Positions 13,804 through 20,944 of a DNA stretch of 29,235 nucleotides are shown here, one piece after another (position 1 is the stretch's first letter; every line of letters begins with the position of its first letter). The DNA is taken from the IMG/VR virus record IMGVR_UViG_3300013004_004698, positions 1 through 29,235 of that record; one strand, given 5' to 3'. The notes beneath the pieces are model-generated. The model worked only from the letters and a program-made list of their open reading frames with translations, had not been told where the DNA came from and made no database searches. Both the position numbers and the translations under genes were made by a program. Origin of the DNA: a virus.

Positions 13804-14128
13804 TAGTTTTGAGGACTACCAAGTTTTTCTTCGTGCCATGGGTGTAGCCCTTTCTGGTATACCTGAGGACGATGAGTATTTTTATATCTATACTGCTGGT
13901 CCAGCCAAGGTTAATGCTATGGTTATGGAATTTGTAAATGTTTCAGAAAGAAGCATGAAGTCTAGAGGTAAAAAAATAAAAATGTATAAAGTTGCACCAT
14001 CTTGGATTCAAGAAAATATGTTAGATATAAATTATTTTGTTTTCTTATCAAATCCAAAAGAAAGTGTTTCACACTTAGTGCGTGAAGCAGAATCAAACAA
14101 TGTCGAAGTCGGAATATTTAGATACTGA
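13778..14128 (+). CDS. Small Rossmann-like protein, possibly SLOG-type
   Basis: 116 residues. The N-terminus MIVGVQGTSSFEDYQVFLRA has a beta-strand, a Gly/Ser-rich turn and an alpha-helix, followed by FYIYTAGPAKVNAM, KIKMYKVAPSW and NYFVFLSNPKESVSHLVREA, alternating strands and helices as in SLOG (DprA/YAcAr-like) nucleotide-binding proteins. I recognise the fold only loosely. AAGGA before ATG 13778 supports this start over TTG 13772. A role in nucleotide sensing or DNA handling is inference. Confidence 0.6.
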   Translation: MIVGVQGTSSFEDYQVFLRAMGVALSGIPEDDEYFYIYTAGPAKVNAMVMEFVNVSERSMKSRGKKIKMYKVAPSWIQENMLDINYFVFLSNPKESVSHLVREAESNNVEVGIFRY

Positions 14129-14134
14129 GGAAAT

Positions 14135-14353
14135 ATGAATATTAAATCATTAGAACAAATGGAATCAATTGTGTCAGCAAACAGATCCCTTTATTGGGAT
14201 GGATGGACTGTTGTTAACAGATATAAGTCTGATAAAGGTAGAACATCCAAGTATGGATCTTATGACGGTAAAAATTGGTACCTTAATAAAAGATTTGTAC
14301 CAGATGAAAGTGGATGGAATATTCCAGAAAGTTTTATAAATGCACAAACTTAA
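14135..14353 (+). CDS. Small Trp/Tyr-rich phage protein, unknown
   Basis: 72 residues rich in aromatic and basic residues (SLYWDGWTVVNRYKSDKGRTSKYGSY is split by charged turns; NWYLNKRFVPDE, SGWNIPESF). The pattern suggests a small beta domain that could bind nucleic acid. GAGGA precedes ATG 14135. It overlaps the WhiB-like gene by 14 nt. Function unknown. Confidence 0.7.
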   Translation: MNIKSLEQMESIVSANRSLYWDGWTVVNRYKSDKGRTSKYGSYDGKNWYLNKRFVPDESGWNIPESFINAQT

Positions 14354-14627
14354 ATGGAAAGACGAATCTGCCTGTATTGAATACGATACAAATATATTTT
14401 TTGAAAAATATGAAGAAGACGAGGTATTAAGGCCTGCTGTAGACAAACTATGTCTAAGATGTCCAGTTGTTAAGACTTGTTTTGCTGTTGGTGTTTCATC
14501 AAAAGAGTGGGGAGTATGGGGCGGTATATATCTTGAAGGCGGAGAGATATCAAAAGAATTTAATAATCATAAAACTGCAGAAGGTTGGGCAGAAATATGG
14601 CAAAATCTTACAATAGGTAAGGATTAA
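14340..14627 (+). CDS. WhiB-like iron-sulfur transcription factor
   Basis: 95 residues. Four Cys in WhiB order: ESACIEYD, then KLCLRCPVVKTC, which would hold a [4Fe-4S] cluster, followed by the GVWGG turn that contacts the principal sigma factor. The WhiB family is confined to actinobacteria and their phages, so this is the best host indicator in the window. The basic AT-hook or Arg-rich DNA-binding tail of cellular WhiB proteins is absent: after GVWGG come acidic and Trp residues. It may redirect host sigma-A transcription to phage promoters or repress a host whiB gene. It starts 14 nt inside the preceding gene. Confidence 0.9.
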   Translation: MHKLKWKDESACIEYDTNIFFEKYEEDEVLRPAVDKLCLRCPVVKTCFAVGVSSKEWGVWGGIYLEGGEISKEFNNHKTAEGWAEIWQNLTIGKD

Positions 14628-14630
14628 TTA

Positions 14631-14870
14631 ATGTATACAGATAGCATGCGTAGAGCATTTAGATCTTTAGATCATTTTGCCCCTACAAATTTTCAATTAG
14701 AATTAATAGATAATGATAGTTTTATTACAGTCCGTGCATCTGAAAAACAATTTATGTCTTTACTTGACGAAGACAAGAGACGTGCTGTAGAATATATGGT
14801 GAGGGTCAAAAAGGCTCTTGAGGACAATGGCGCAATTGTTCTCTTAGTTCGTGAAGGTGGCAAAGAATAA
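14631..14870 (+). CDS. Small phage protein, unknown
   Basis: 79 residues, helical and charged (MRRAFRSLDHFAP, FMSLLDEDKRRAVEYMVRVKKALEDNG). It lies 3 nt after the WhiB-like stop and shares 1 nt with the next ATG, so it belongs to the same operon. No family recognised. Confidence 0.75.
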   Translation: MYTDSMRRAFRSLDHFAPTNFQLELIDNDSFITVRASEKQFMSLLDEDKRRAVEYMVRVKKALEDNGAIVLLVREGGKE

Positions 14871-15352
14871 TGCAAACATTTTTACCGTCAGCAAATCCAT
14901 CAACAACAGCACGTTGGCTTGATAGTAAGCGTCTTAATAAACAAATACTTGAGTGCTATCAAATACTTAATGTTTTATCTGGTAAATCTCCAACTGGCGG
15001 TTGGCGCAATCATCCCGCTGTACTTATGTGGAAAGGCTATGAACGTGGACTTTGGCAATATGTACAGGCTATGATTTATGAGGCTCGTCATCGAGGAATT
15101 AAGACTGAAAATAATGAGGCTAATCTAAATAGATTAAAAGATCAATGCTGGGACGAATGGGGAAATACAGCGCCTTCTTTTTGGAATGATACCAACAAAC
15201 TTATGCGTGTAATAACTACACACAAAGCAAGTTTATTTGATAAAGATCCAATGTATTATGCAAAATTTGGCTATGCAAAACATAGCGTGTACAACAGTCC
15301 ATGCTGCGATTCATGTAAATATTATTGGGTAACTCATGCAGAACGAGTCTAA
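14870..15352 (+). CDS. Pyrimidine-dimer-glycosylase-related (MSMEG_6728-type) protein
   Basis: 160 residues. MQTFLPSANPSTTARWLDSKRLNKQ, ECYQILNVL, GGWRNHPAVLMWKGYERGLWQY and ARHRGIKT match the MSMEG_6728/Pyr_excise family, related to T4 endonuclease V (denV), which removes UV-induced pyrimidine dimers. The Arg and Lys of the N-terminal helix and the WRNHP motif are kept. The C-terminus adds a PCCDSCKYY cluster that may bind zinc. DNA repair of the phage or host genome is the likely role. The start shares 1 nt with the previous stop. Confidence 0.82.
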   Translation: MQTFLPSANPSTTARWLDSKRLNKQILECYQILNVLSGKSPTGGWRNHPAVLMWKGYERGLWQYVQAMIYEARHRGIKTENNEANLNRLKDQCWDEWGNTAPSFWNDTNKLMRVITTHKASLFDKDPMYYAKFGYAKHSVYNSPCCDSCKYYWVTHAERV

Positions 15353-15428
15353 CTCTGAGATATGGTTTGATGAAGAATTTCCCAGAGATGGAGAAATTAT
15401 TTGTTATATAGGTATGTCAAATGATTGA
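15336..15428 (+). CDS. 30-residue acidic ORF between overlapping genes
   Basis: ATG 15336 to TGA 15428 encodes MQNESNSEIWFDEEFP..., 30 residues. It overlaps the previous gene by 17 nt and the next by 8 nt (ATGATTGA), the same overlap used by three other junctions here, and it fills a gap that would otherwise be 68 nt. These features argue that it is translated. Function unknown. Confidence 0.5.
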   Translation: MQNESNSEIWFDEEFPRDGEIICYIGMSND

Positions 15429-15843
15429 GTTAATTATATTTATATTATTTATTTTTTGTTTTATTTATTTATTGTTTAGCAATGCCTCTTTAAGAATTAA
15501 AAATGCTGAATACAAATACGAACTACTAAAATCTTATGCAGATTTTAAAATACTTTTAAAACAAGTAGAACAATTAGAAAACACATCTAATAATGGGCTT
15601 GATCAAGATTCATTTTTTAAATTTATTTCAGATTCTAGAGATATTGCTTTTGAGTATATAGAAGAAATACAATCAAAACTTTTAGACTTTGATAATTTAA
15701 TTAAATTAAAAATAGCAGAAAACAATATGTTAGATCAAGAATATAATTATAAAGAAAAATATGAAAATTTAGTATTAGTTTTGTTTACTGAGATAGACAA
15801 ACTTAAAGAATTATTGCCAAAGGAAAATGAAGATGGACGCTAG
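15421..15843 (+). CDS. N-terminally anchored coiled-coil protein
   Basis: 140 residues. A strong hydrophobic segment at residues 3-20 (ELIIFILFIFCFIYLLF) is followed by ~115 residues of charged helix with heptad-like Leu/Ile, likely a coiled coil on the cytoplasmic side. Similar in layout to phage membrane-anchored proteins of unknown role. ATG 15421 overlaps the small upstream ORF by 8 nt and the following gene begins 17 nt before its stop. Codon use is very AT-rich. Confidence 0.65.
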   Translation: MIELIIFILFIFCFIYLLFSNASLRIKNAEYKYELLKSYADFKILLKQVEQLENTSNNGLDQDSFFKFISDSRDIAFEYIEEIQSKLLDFDNLIKLKIAENNMLDQEYNYKEKYENLVLVLFTEIDKLKELLPKENEDGR

Positions 15844-16033
15844 AGGTGTTCCAACTTGCATTTGTCCAAGTTGTGGTAATGATATTTTTAAGATATTAGT
15901 TAAATTTGATCCACAAGACTACGAGATTGGACTTTATATGCTTGATTCAGAATGTTCAAAATGTGGGACATTAATTACAGCACCAACACCAATTGATCAT
16001 CCAGATTTTGATAAGAAAAATAAATATGAATAA
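15827..16033 (+). CDS. Small zinc-ribbon protein
   Basis: 68 residues with CICPSCGND and ECSKCGTLI, two CxxC knuckles about 30 residues apart that should bind one zinc. AAGGA precedes ATG 15827; ATG 15833 is an alternative start. The gene overlaps the halogenase-like start by 8 nt (ATGAATAA). Function unknown, perhaps nucleic-acid or protein contact. Confidence 0.7.
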   Translation: MKMDARGVPTCICPSCGNDIFKILVKFDPQDYEIGLYMLDSECSKCGTLITAPTPIDHPDFDKKNKYE

Positions 16034-17231
16034 AAAAAGAATTGCAGTTATTGGTGTAGGAAGTGCTGGAATACAGTCTCTTGCAACCTTACTTCCAGCG
16101 TTAGATAGTTCTTGGGAAGTATATTCTATACATAACCCTAACAAGCCAGCATTGGGCATTGGAGAAAGTTCTAATCCATCATTTTTGGCCCCATTATCCA
16201 GAGGTTTAGATTTTGATATAACAAGAGATCTAGAACTTTTAGACGGAACCTTAAAATTTGGAACAGAGTATGTTAATTGGAGAAGCCATAGTTTTACAAA
16301 TCCATTTGTTGAGGGATCACTTGCTATTCATTTTAATACTAATAGTTTAAAAGATTTTGCCATGAATAGATTTAAAAGTTTATGGCCAAATAAATTTGTA
16401 GAGTTGCACGGGAATGTATCAAACATAAAGAATATACCAAATGGAGTCGAAGTATATATAGATGATGAAGTAATAGAGTTTGACTATGTTATTGACTGTT
16501 CAGGATTTCCAAAAAATTTTGAAGAATATGTGATAGCAGAGAATATGCCCGTAAATTATTGTATTGTTTATAACAAGATGAACTCTAATAAATCTTTTGG
16601 GCCGTACTATACCGAGCATTTAGCGACCAAGGATGGGTGGACTTTTGTTATTCCTCTTACAACAAGAACTAGTTATGGATATTTATTTAATGAAAGTATA
16701 ACTGATATAAGGGATGCACGACAAAACTTTGCAGAAATGCTAGGGATTAACTTGCTAGAATTAGGCAATATAGAATATAAATTTAAACCGTACTATGCTA
16801 AAAATATTTTTAATGATAGAATTATTAAGAATGGAAACAGCGCAGCATTTTTTGAGCCAATGTTTGGCAACTCTTTAAGACTTTATAGTTTGATAGATAG
16901 TTTAATTAAAGATTATATTTTAAAACAAAAAACGGCTGCAGAGTGTAATAAAGAATATTTGGAGTGGACAACAGATATTGAACATTTAATTAACTATCAT
17001 TACTTAGGTGGATCACTTTATAATACACCATTTTGGGATTTTGCTAAAAATATTTCTATTGAAAAAATTAACAAATATAATAAAATTAAAATACTTTCTT
17101 CTTTATTAAAATCACAAGAAAAAAGAGACGTGATTCTATCTGAGCCGTTATGGTTTTTTAGTCCGCAAGGATTAAATTATTTAGATAAAAATCTAGGGTA
17201 TAAGTATTTTACAGATAAGGAGATAACATGA
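16026..17231 (+). CDS. Flavin-dependent halogenase-like protein (tryptophan-halogenase family)
   Basis: 401 residues. An N-terminal Rossmann FAD motif (IAVIGVGSAGIQSLATL, Gly10-x-Gly12-x-x-Gly15) is followed by LGIGESSNPSFL (the GVGE-type loop), GTLKFGTEYVNWR with Lys77 at the place of the catalytic Lys (Lys79 in PrnA), DCSGF and GWTFVIPL, which corresponds to the WxWxIP motif with Phe for the second Trp. This is the flavin-dependent halogenase fold, normally halogenating aromatic substrates with FADH2, O2 and halide. It is shorter than most (~500 aa). Viral members exist in cyanophages. ATG 16026 overlaps the previous stop by 8 nt; a longer frame from 15993 would run through the previous gene. 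The last ATGA overlaps the XapX start. Confidence 0.75.
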   Translation: MNKKRIAVIGVGSAGIQSLATLLPALDSSWEVYSIHNPNKPALGIGESSNPSFLAPLSRGLDFDITRDLELLDGTLKFGTEYVNWRSHSFTNPFVEGSLAIHFNTNSLKDFAMNRFKSLWPNKFVELHGNVSNIKNIPNGVEVYIDDEVIEFDYVIDCSGFPKNFEEYVIAENMPVNYCIVYNKMNSNKSFGPYYTEHLATKDGWTFVIPLTTRTSYGYLFNESITDIRDARQNFAEMLGINLLELGNIEYKFKPYYAKNIFNDRIIKNGNSAAFFEPMFGNSLRLYSLIDSLIKDYILKQKTAAECNKEYLEWTTDIEHLINYHYLGGSLYNTPFWDFAKNISIEKINKYNKIKILSSLLKSQEKRDVILSEPLWFFSPQGLNYLDKNLGYKYFTDKEIT

Positions 17232-17386
17232 AGGAAATATTTCTATCTATTTTGACTGGTTTTGGTTGTGGGGTTATTTTTGCAGCCTTTAAGTTACCAG
17301 TTCCAGCACCTCCTGTTTTTGCTGGAGTTGCTGGTATAATAGGTTTATGGCTTGGCTACGATATCGTGGTTAAAGTCATATCCTAG
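17228..17386 (+). CDS. XapX-domain small membrane protein
   Basis: 52 residues: MKEIFLSILTGFGCGVIFAA, a Pro-rich turn PVPAPPVFAG, and VAGIIGLWLGYDIVVK. The PxPAPP between two hydrophobic helices is typical of XapX domain proteins (function unknown). ATG overlaps the halogenase stop by 4 nt (ATGA) with AAGGAG upstream. Confidence 0.75.
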   Translation: MKEIFLSILTGFGCGVIFAAFKLPVPAPPVFAGVAGIIGLWLGYDIVVKVIS

Positions 17387-17396
17387 GAGGAAATAA

Positions 17397-17648
17397 ATGG
17401 ATAATAAGACTAAAGCAATGCTTGCATCATATGGACGTGCCGTCCTTGCTGGTGCAGCAACATTATATATGGCAGGGCTAACAGATCCACAAGATCTAGT
17501 TTACTCATTGGTAGCAGCAATTGCACCTGTTGCACTTCGTGCAGCAAATCCAAATGATAAGGCTTTTGGCAAAATGCCAAAGTTGACTGCTGTTGAAGTA
17601 GCACTTCGTAATGCTAAGGCTAAGAAGGCTCCTGCAAAGAAGAAGTAA
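17397..17648 (+). CDS. Small membrane protein with Lys/Ala-rich tail, unknown
   Basis: 83 residues. A moderately hydrophobic middle (about 12-45, RAVLAGAATLYMAGL and LVYSLVAAIAPVALRAANP) and a basic tail (AKAKKAPAKKK). ATG 17397 has AGGAGG at good spacing. It ends 10 nt before a strong terminator. Such proteins are sometimes called holins in phage annotations, but there is no endolysin nearby and I would not assign that. Confidence 0.7.
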   Translation: MDNKTKAMLASYGRAVLAGAATLYMAGLTDPQDLVYSLVAAIAPVALRAANPNDKAFGKMPKLTAVEVALRNAKAKKAPAKKK

Positions 17649-17658
17649 ATATGCTATT

Positions 17659-17679
17659 GGGGGAGGAAACTCCCCCTTT
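17659..17679 (+). terminator. Strong Rho-independent terminator
   Basis: Perfect 7-bp stem GGGGGAG/CTCCCCC around a GAAA tetraloop, followed by TTT. It closes the long plus-strand run. The minus-strand sulfotransferase stop is within a few bases, so the two units meet here. Confidence 0.9.
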
Positions 17680-18445
17680 AGTACTTAAATATAAAACTAT
17701 TAATGTTTGTAGAAGTTTTCTTTTTATAATCTAAGTAATGTTCCATAACTTTTAAACTTTTTTCTGGAATTCTTTTTATCTGGCTATCATTCATGTTCAC
17801 TATTCCAGAATAATATTCTCCTTTAATATCATACTTTTCATAAATTTGCATATCGCTAAGTTCTGGAATAAAGTCTATTAGTATTTGTTTTATCTTTTCT
17901 GGGTTCTCAGTAAACTCTTCATAAGTAAAAAATATAACATTATCTTTATGTTTATCTACAATTTCATCGCATATTTCTAATACACGAACAGAATGTTTGA
18001 TTGCCTCTAACGTAGAAATTTCTTCTCCAGATCTTTTCTTTACATTTCTAATCATACCCTCTGCTACGGCAAAAGGATTTCTTACCATGACTATATATTT
18101 ATAATTATCAAAAACTTGAGGGTAAGCATTATGAGCACAAATTAAAGGAGGACTCTTTTCTATCTTTATGGGTCTATCAATAAATCTATCCCACTCAAAA
18201 TCCCAGGCTTCTTTTACTTCCCTCCACCTGCTTATTGGAAAATTTCTAAGATCATCTTCAATAGATGTGAACATAAATGCAGATTTTGCAGTAGTATTTT
18301 TAGTTGGAGGCTCTCCAAATGATTTTACAAATAAACCTTCAAGCCCTGGTATCGCAGCAACACTTTTTGAAGACATCATTAAATGTGCAAGTATATGGCT
18401 GCCACTATTGTTTGGCACCATTAAAAATACATATTGTCTATTCAT
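17678..18445 (-). CDS. Sulfotransferase-family protein
   Basis: 255 residues from the start at 18445 (ATG). VFLMVPNNSGSHILAHLM resembles the 5'-phosphosulfate-binding loop of PAPS sulfotransferases, KIEKSPPL the conserved KSP segment, and YIVMVRNPFAVAEG (Arg122) the 3'-phosphate motif RxP. They move sulfate from PAPS to a sugar or phenolic hydroxyl. The loop has Asn-Asn-Ser-Gly-Ser in place of the usual Arg-Ser-Gly-Thr, so activity should be checked. A longer frame begins at a TTG 9 nt upstream; the ATG is preferred. An APS-kinase-like gene at 23475-24236 could supply PAPS. Confidence 0.72.
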   Translation of the reverse strand: MNRQYVFLMVPNNSGSHILAHLMMSSKSVAAIPGLEGLFVKSFGEPPTKNTTAKSAFMFTSIEDDLRNFPISRWREVKEAWDFEWDRFIDRPIKIEKSPPLICAHNAYPQVFDNYKYIVMVRNPFAVAEGMIRNVKKRSGEEISTLEAIKHSVRVLEICDEIVDKHKDNVIFFTYEEFTENPEKIKQILIDFIPELSDMQIYEKYDIKGEYYSGIVNMNDSQIKRIPEKSLKVMEHYLDYKKKTSTNINSFIFKY

Positions 18446-18453
18446 AGGTACCA

Positions 18454-18459
18454 ATTGTA
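18454..18459 (-). promoter_or_regulatory. -10 box (TACAAT) for the sulfotransferase gene
   Basis: On the minus strand TACAAT is followed by 8 nt and the ATG at 18445. No Shine-Dalgarno is seen, so the message is likely leaderless. It is back to back with the plus-strand promoter at 18467. Confidence 0.4.
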
Positions 18460-18466
18460 TCAGACG

Positions 18467-18475
18467 TGGTATAAT
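18467..18475 (+). promoter_or_regulatory. Extended -10 (TGG-TATAAT) for a leaderless start
   Basis: TGGTATAAT is followed by exactly 6 nt and ATG 18482. It is in the 36-nt divergent gap with the sulfotransferase. Confidence 0.6.
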
Positions 18476-18481
18476 TAAAAT

Positions 18482-19075
18482 ATGATAATGGATGATAATT
18501 TTTTAACCGAAAAAGAAATATTAGATCTACAAAATTTAATGTATGCAGACCCAAATTCCAGATTCCCTTGGTTCTATGCATCATCTACCAACGAAGATAA
18601 AAAAGATGGCGGAGTTATTGACGACAGTAAAGCAAAAGACTCTCCTCAGTTTGTACACTTAGGAATGATAAATGGAGAAAAGTTATCCCCTTTTGCTGAA
18701 GAAGGAATTAATCTATTAACAAAGTTTTGTCAAAAAAATAACATCAAGGTAGAAAATATTATCAGGATTAAGTCAAATTTAATAACAAAAGATCAAGATA
18801 ACAAAGAATATCATCTTCCCCATATAGATTTTGATTCACCTCATTTAGTATTTTTATATTACGTTAATAATTCCGATGGGGACACAGTATTTTTCAATGA
18901 AAGGTATTCAAGTTGGGGCAAGTTTGACTCAGATACCATTCATACTGCTGGAAGGGTATCTCCAAAGGCTGGAAGGGCTGTAGTATTTGATGGACTACAA
19001 TATCATGCATCTTCAAGTCCACAAGATCATAACTTTAGATGCGTAATTAATATTAATTTTACAGGTAAAATTTAA
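18482..19075 (+). CDS. Prolyl-4-hydroxylase-type 2OG-Fe(II) oxygenase
   Basis: 197 residues. All cofactor ligands are visible: HxD in HLPHIDFD (His114, Asp116), distal His175 in GLQYHASSS and Arg186 in NFRCVININF for 2-oxoglutarate, with FLYYVNNSDGDTVFFNE and VSPKAGRAVVFDG as the core strands (the P..G...F pattern before the distal His). This is the layout of prolyl-4-hydroxylase-like enzymes, which hydroxylate peptide Pro or small substrates using O2, Fe2+ and 2-oxoglutarate. The start may be ATG 18482 or ATG 18488. It stands alone between two promoters. Confidence 0.85.
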   Translation: MIMDDNFLTEKEILDLQNLMYADPNSRFPWFYASSTNEDKKDGGVIDDSKAKDSPQFVHLGMINGEKLSPFAEEGINLLTKFCQKNNIKVENIIRIKSNLITKDQDNKEYHLPHIDFDSPHLVFLYYVNNSDGDTVFFNERYSSWGKFDSDTIHTAGRVSPKAGRAVVFDGLQYHASSSPQDHNFRCVININFTGKI

Positions 19076-19077
19076 TA

Positions 19078-19086
19078 TGATATAAT
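19078..19086 (+). promoter_or_regulatory. Extended -10 (TGA-TATAAT) for the Hsp20 unit
   Basis: TGATATAAT begins 3 nt after the oxygenase stop. The expected start is near 19093, giving a ~50-nt leader before the Hsp20 ATG that holds a small hairpin (ACC..CCC AAA GGG.GGT, 19095-19112). Confidence 0.55.
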
Positions 19087-19090
19087 TAAT

Positions 19091-19150
19091 ATGTACCTGC
19101 CCAAAGGGGGGTATATATTGAACTCGCTTAATAAGGAGGAAAAATGGTAA
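19091..19150 (+). CDS. Possible 19-residue leader ORF upstream of Hsp20
   Basis: ATG 19091 to TAA 19150 would encode MYLPKGGYILNSLNKEEKW, overlapping the Hsp20 start by 7 nt and spanning its Shine-Dalgarno. It has no ribosome site; the ATG is 4 nt after a -10 box, which is close for a leaderless start. It may be chance. Confidence 0.25.
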   Translation: MYLPKGGYILNSLNKEEKW

Positions 19151-19563
19151 GTTCATTTGGCATGGATCTTTTTAGAGATCCTTTTTTTATTGGTTTCAAC
19201 AAAGAGTTGGACCGTCTTTCAAATATCCATCGTGAGGCAACTCGTCAATCATTCCCACCATATGATTTGGTAAAGATTGATGATGATTCCTACAAACTAT
19301 CTTTAGCAATTGCTGGATTCAGTAAGGCTGAGGTAGAGATTTCTGTGGAAAATGGAAGTTTAATAGTTAAGGGTGAGAAAACCGAAGAGGCTTCTAATGA
19401 AGTTCTGCATAAGGGTATCGCAACCAGAAAGTTCACACGTACCTTTGCTCTTGGAGAGTATATGGAGGTTGATCGTGCTGAAATGGCAGACGGTATTCTT
19501 AGCGTCTTTGTGGAACGAAACATTCCAGAAGAAAAGAAGCCCAAAACAATCAAAATCAAATAA
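19144..19563 (+). CDS. Small heat-shock protein (Hsp20/IbpA-type)
   Basis: 139 residues. The alpha-crystallin domain is clear (about 35-130): FPPYDLVKIDDDSYKLSLAI, AGFSKAEVEISVENGSLIVKGEK, LHKGIATRKFTRTFALGEYMEV, AEMADGILSVFVERNIPEEKKPKTIKI. The HKGIATRKFTRTF segment is typical of the IbpA branch; the C-terminal IKI corresponds to the I-x-I tail that docks neighbouring subunits. It holds unfolding proteins without ATP, perhaps protecting virion or host proteins during infection. ATG 19144 has AAGGAG at good spacing. Confidence 0.9.
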   Translation: MVSSFGMDLFRDPFFIGFNKELDRLSNIHREATRQSFPPYDLVKIDDDSYKLSLAIAGFSKAEVEISVENGSLIVKGEKTEEASNEVLHKGIATRKFTRTFALGEYMEVDRAEMADGILSVFVERNIPEEKKPKTIKIK

Positions 19564-19591
19564 ATAACAGTAGGTCATACTGAGCACCTGA

Positions 19592-19628
19592 GCATGTGTT
19601 TAAACTGCTCTTTTACATGCCGTTTTTT
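19592..19628 (+). terminator. Possible terminator between convergent genes
   Basis: GCATGT (19592-19597) pairs with ACATGC (19615-19620), followed by CG and a TTTTTT run. A second, smaller hairpin GAGCA/TGCTC with TTTT overlaps it. It lies after Hsp20 and overlaps the 3' end of the convergent minus-strand ORF. Confidence 0.5.
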
Positions 19629-19756
19629 ATTTTTAATATAATCTCATTAATCATAGAATCAATATCAACATTATCTTGATTAATATATTTTTCTGCTATT
19701 TTTACCAATTCTGGCTTCATAGTTTTAAACATATGGTCTAATCCGAAGTTATTCAT
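19613..19756 (-). CDS. 47-residue protein, unknown
   Basis: Minus-strand ORF of 47 residues beginning MNNFGLDHMFKTMKPE and continuing as an amphipathic acidic/basic helix (KIAEKYINQDN, SMINEIILKIKNGM). It is supported by a -10 box 5 nt upstream of the ATG, by filling an otherwise 232-nt empty gap and by phage-like codon use. No family recognised. Confidence 0.55.
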   Translation of the reverse strand: MNNFGLDHMFKTMKPELVKIAEKYINQDNVDIDSMINEIILKIKNGM

Positions 19757-19761
19757 ACTTA

Positions 19762-19770
19762 ATTTTACCA
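19762..19770 (-). promoter_or_regulatory. Extended -10 (TGG-TAAAAT), minus strand
   Basis: On the minus strand TGGTAAAAT is followed by 5 nt and ATG 19756. It is divergent from the plus-strand promoter 11 nt away. Confidence 0.4.
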
Positions 19771-19780
19771 TAAAGACATA

Positions 19781-19789
19781 TGCTATAAT
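19781..19789 (+). promoter_or_regulatory. Extended -10 (TGC-TATAAT) for a leaderless start
   Basis: TGCTATAAT followed by 6 nt and ATG 19796; no Shine-Dalgarno present. Confidence 0.6.
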
Positions 19790-19795
19790 TTATAT

Positions 19796-20944
19796 ATGCC
19801 GTATCGTATAGGTGCTAAAGGGTCCAATGGTTGTTCTGGATACCCTGCTTTAAAAGACACAGGAGAGGTTATGGGATGCCATAAGACTCGTTCTGAGGCT
19901 GCAGCACAGATCTACGCTATAAACCGTTCTGAGGGCAATATAGGAAAGGCAATGGTTAAAGAGGGCGACATGGTTATGGCCCCACATAAAGAAGAAATGC
20001 ATGTTGGTCGTGTTGTTCATGTAATGACAGAAGGAATGCTTGGAGTTCCAGGATCAGAGTATGCTCTTGAAGCAAGCGCTGAAGAACCTGCTATCTTAAT
20101 TCAATTATTTGAAATGGAAGAGGGAGAACTCGAAGAAACAGAATATTTTGTAGGTGCAAAATCAGCAGACGTAATGATTTTACCTGAACTTGTTTCAGAT
20201 GATGAAATGGATAAGTCAATGTCTAACGGTTCTTCAACTGAAGAAGATGAAGAAGATGAAGAAGAAGACGATAATGTTAAAAAAGCATATGAAGGTTGCG
20301 GCTGTCCTATGTGTAAAGAATTAGATGTCACTTGCGACCAATGTCCACAATGTCAATCTGGAGAAATGAAATCAGATTGCTGCACTAATGTAAACAAAAA
20401 GGCTCCATGTTGGGACGGGTATGTTCAGCGTGGTATGAAACCAGGAGATGGTGGCAAGATGGTTCCTAATTGCGTACCAGCAGAAAAAGCAGACGATCTT
20501 TGGGAAGACGACGATACAGTAATTTATGAAACAGATACAGTTTCAAAGGCTGATGGATATTCTCCACCAGCAGGTGCTCGTTCAGCAGCACGTAAAGCAA
20601 TTAAATTTAAAGAACAAGGCAAGGCTAAAGGTGCAGGTACATCAGTAGGATGGACTCGTGCAGGACAACTTGCAAGAGGCGAAACAATTTCACTAAGCAC
20701 AGTTAAGAGAATGTATTCTTATTTTTCTCGTCACGAGGTAGATAAAAAGGGGAAGGATTGGGGCAGTCAATCAAATCCATCCAATGGGTACATAATGTGG
20801 TTAGCATGGGGTGGGGATGCTGGCTATTCTTGGTCAAGGAGAATTGTTAATGCTGAAAAAGATAAAGCATTATTCTCTGACACTTTTAATTCTATAGAAA
20901 AACAGAGTAAGAAAGTTCGTGGTAGCGGTAATGGCTTCTGGTAA
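19796..20944 (+). CDS. Multi-domain phage protein with Cys-rich centre
   Basis: 382 residues in recognisable pieces. N-terminal ~40: YRIGAKGSNGCSGYPALK...MGCHKTRSEA, a small motif seen in phage proteins. About 50-130: a beta domain. About 135-165: a poly-Glu/Asp stretch (EEDEEDEEEDD). About 168-230: Cys-rich (CGCPMCKELDVTCDQCPQC, DCCTNV, APCWDGYVQRGMKPGD..MVPNCVP). About 258-360: YSPPAGARSAARKAIKF...STVKRMYSYFSRHEVDKKG...WLAWGGDAGYSW, a domain often found fused to phage head-related proteins. A structural or head-assembly role is likely, but the exact function is unknown. It is translated from a promoter 6 nt upstream and overlaps the next gene by 14 nt. Confidence 0.7.
   Translation: MPYRIGAKGSNGCSGYPALKDTGEVMGCHKTRSEAAAQIYAINRSEGNIGKAMVKEGDMVMAPHKEEMHVGRVVHVMTEGMLGVPGSEYALEASAEEPAILIQLFEMEEGELEETEYFVGAKSADVMILPELVSDDEMDKSMSNGSSTEEDEEDEEEDDNVKKAYEGCGCPMCKELDVTCDQCPQCQSGEMKSDCCTNVNKKAPCWDGYVQRGMKPGDGGKMVPNCVPAEKADDLWEDDDTVIYETDTVSKADGYSPPAGARSAARKAIKFKEQGKAKGAGTSVGWTRAGQLARGETISLSTVKRMYSYFSRHEVDKKGKDWGSQSNPSNGYIMWLAWGGDAGYSWSRRIVNAEKDKALFSDTFNSIEKQSKKVRGSGNGFW

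Noticed and set aside
15993-16025. Extended N-terminus of the halogenase-like protein from 15993
   Set aside because: The extra residues have no family match and lie inside the zinc-ribbon gene; ATG 16026 gives the correct Rossmann start.
20101-20331. Minus-strand Ser-rich frame
   Set aside because: Shadow of the acidic GAA/GAT run in the phage multi-domain gene.
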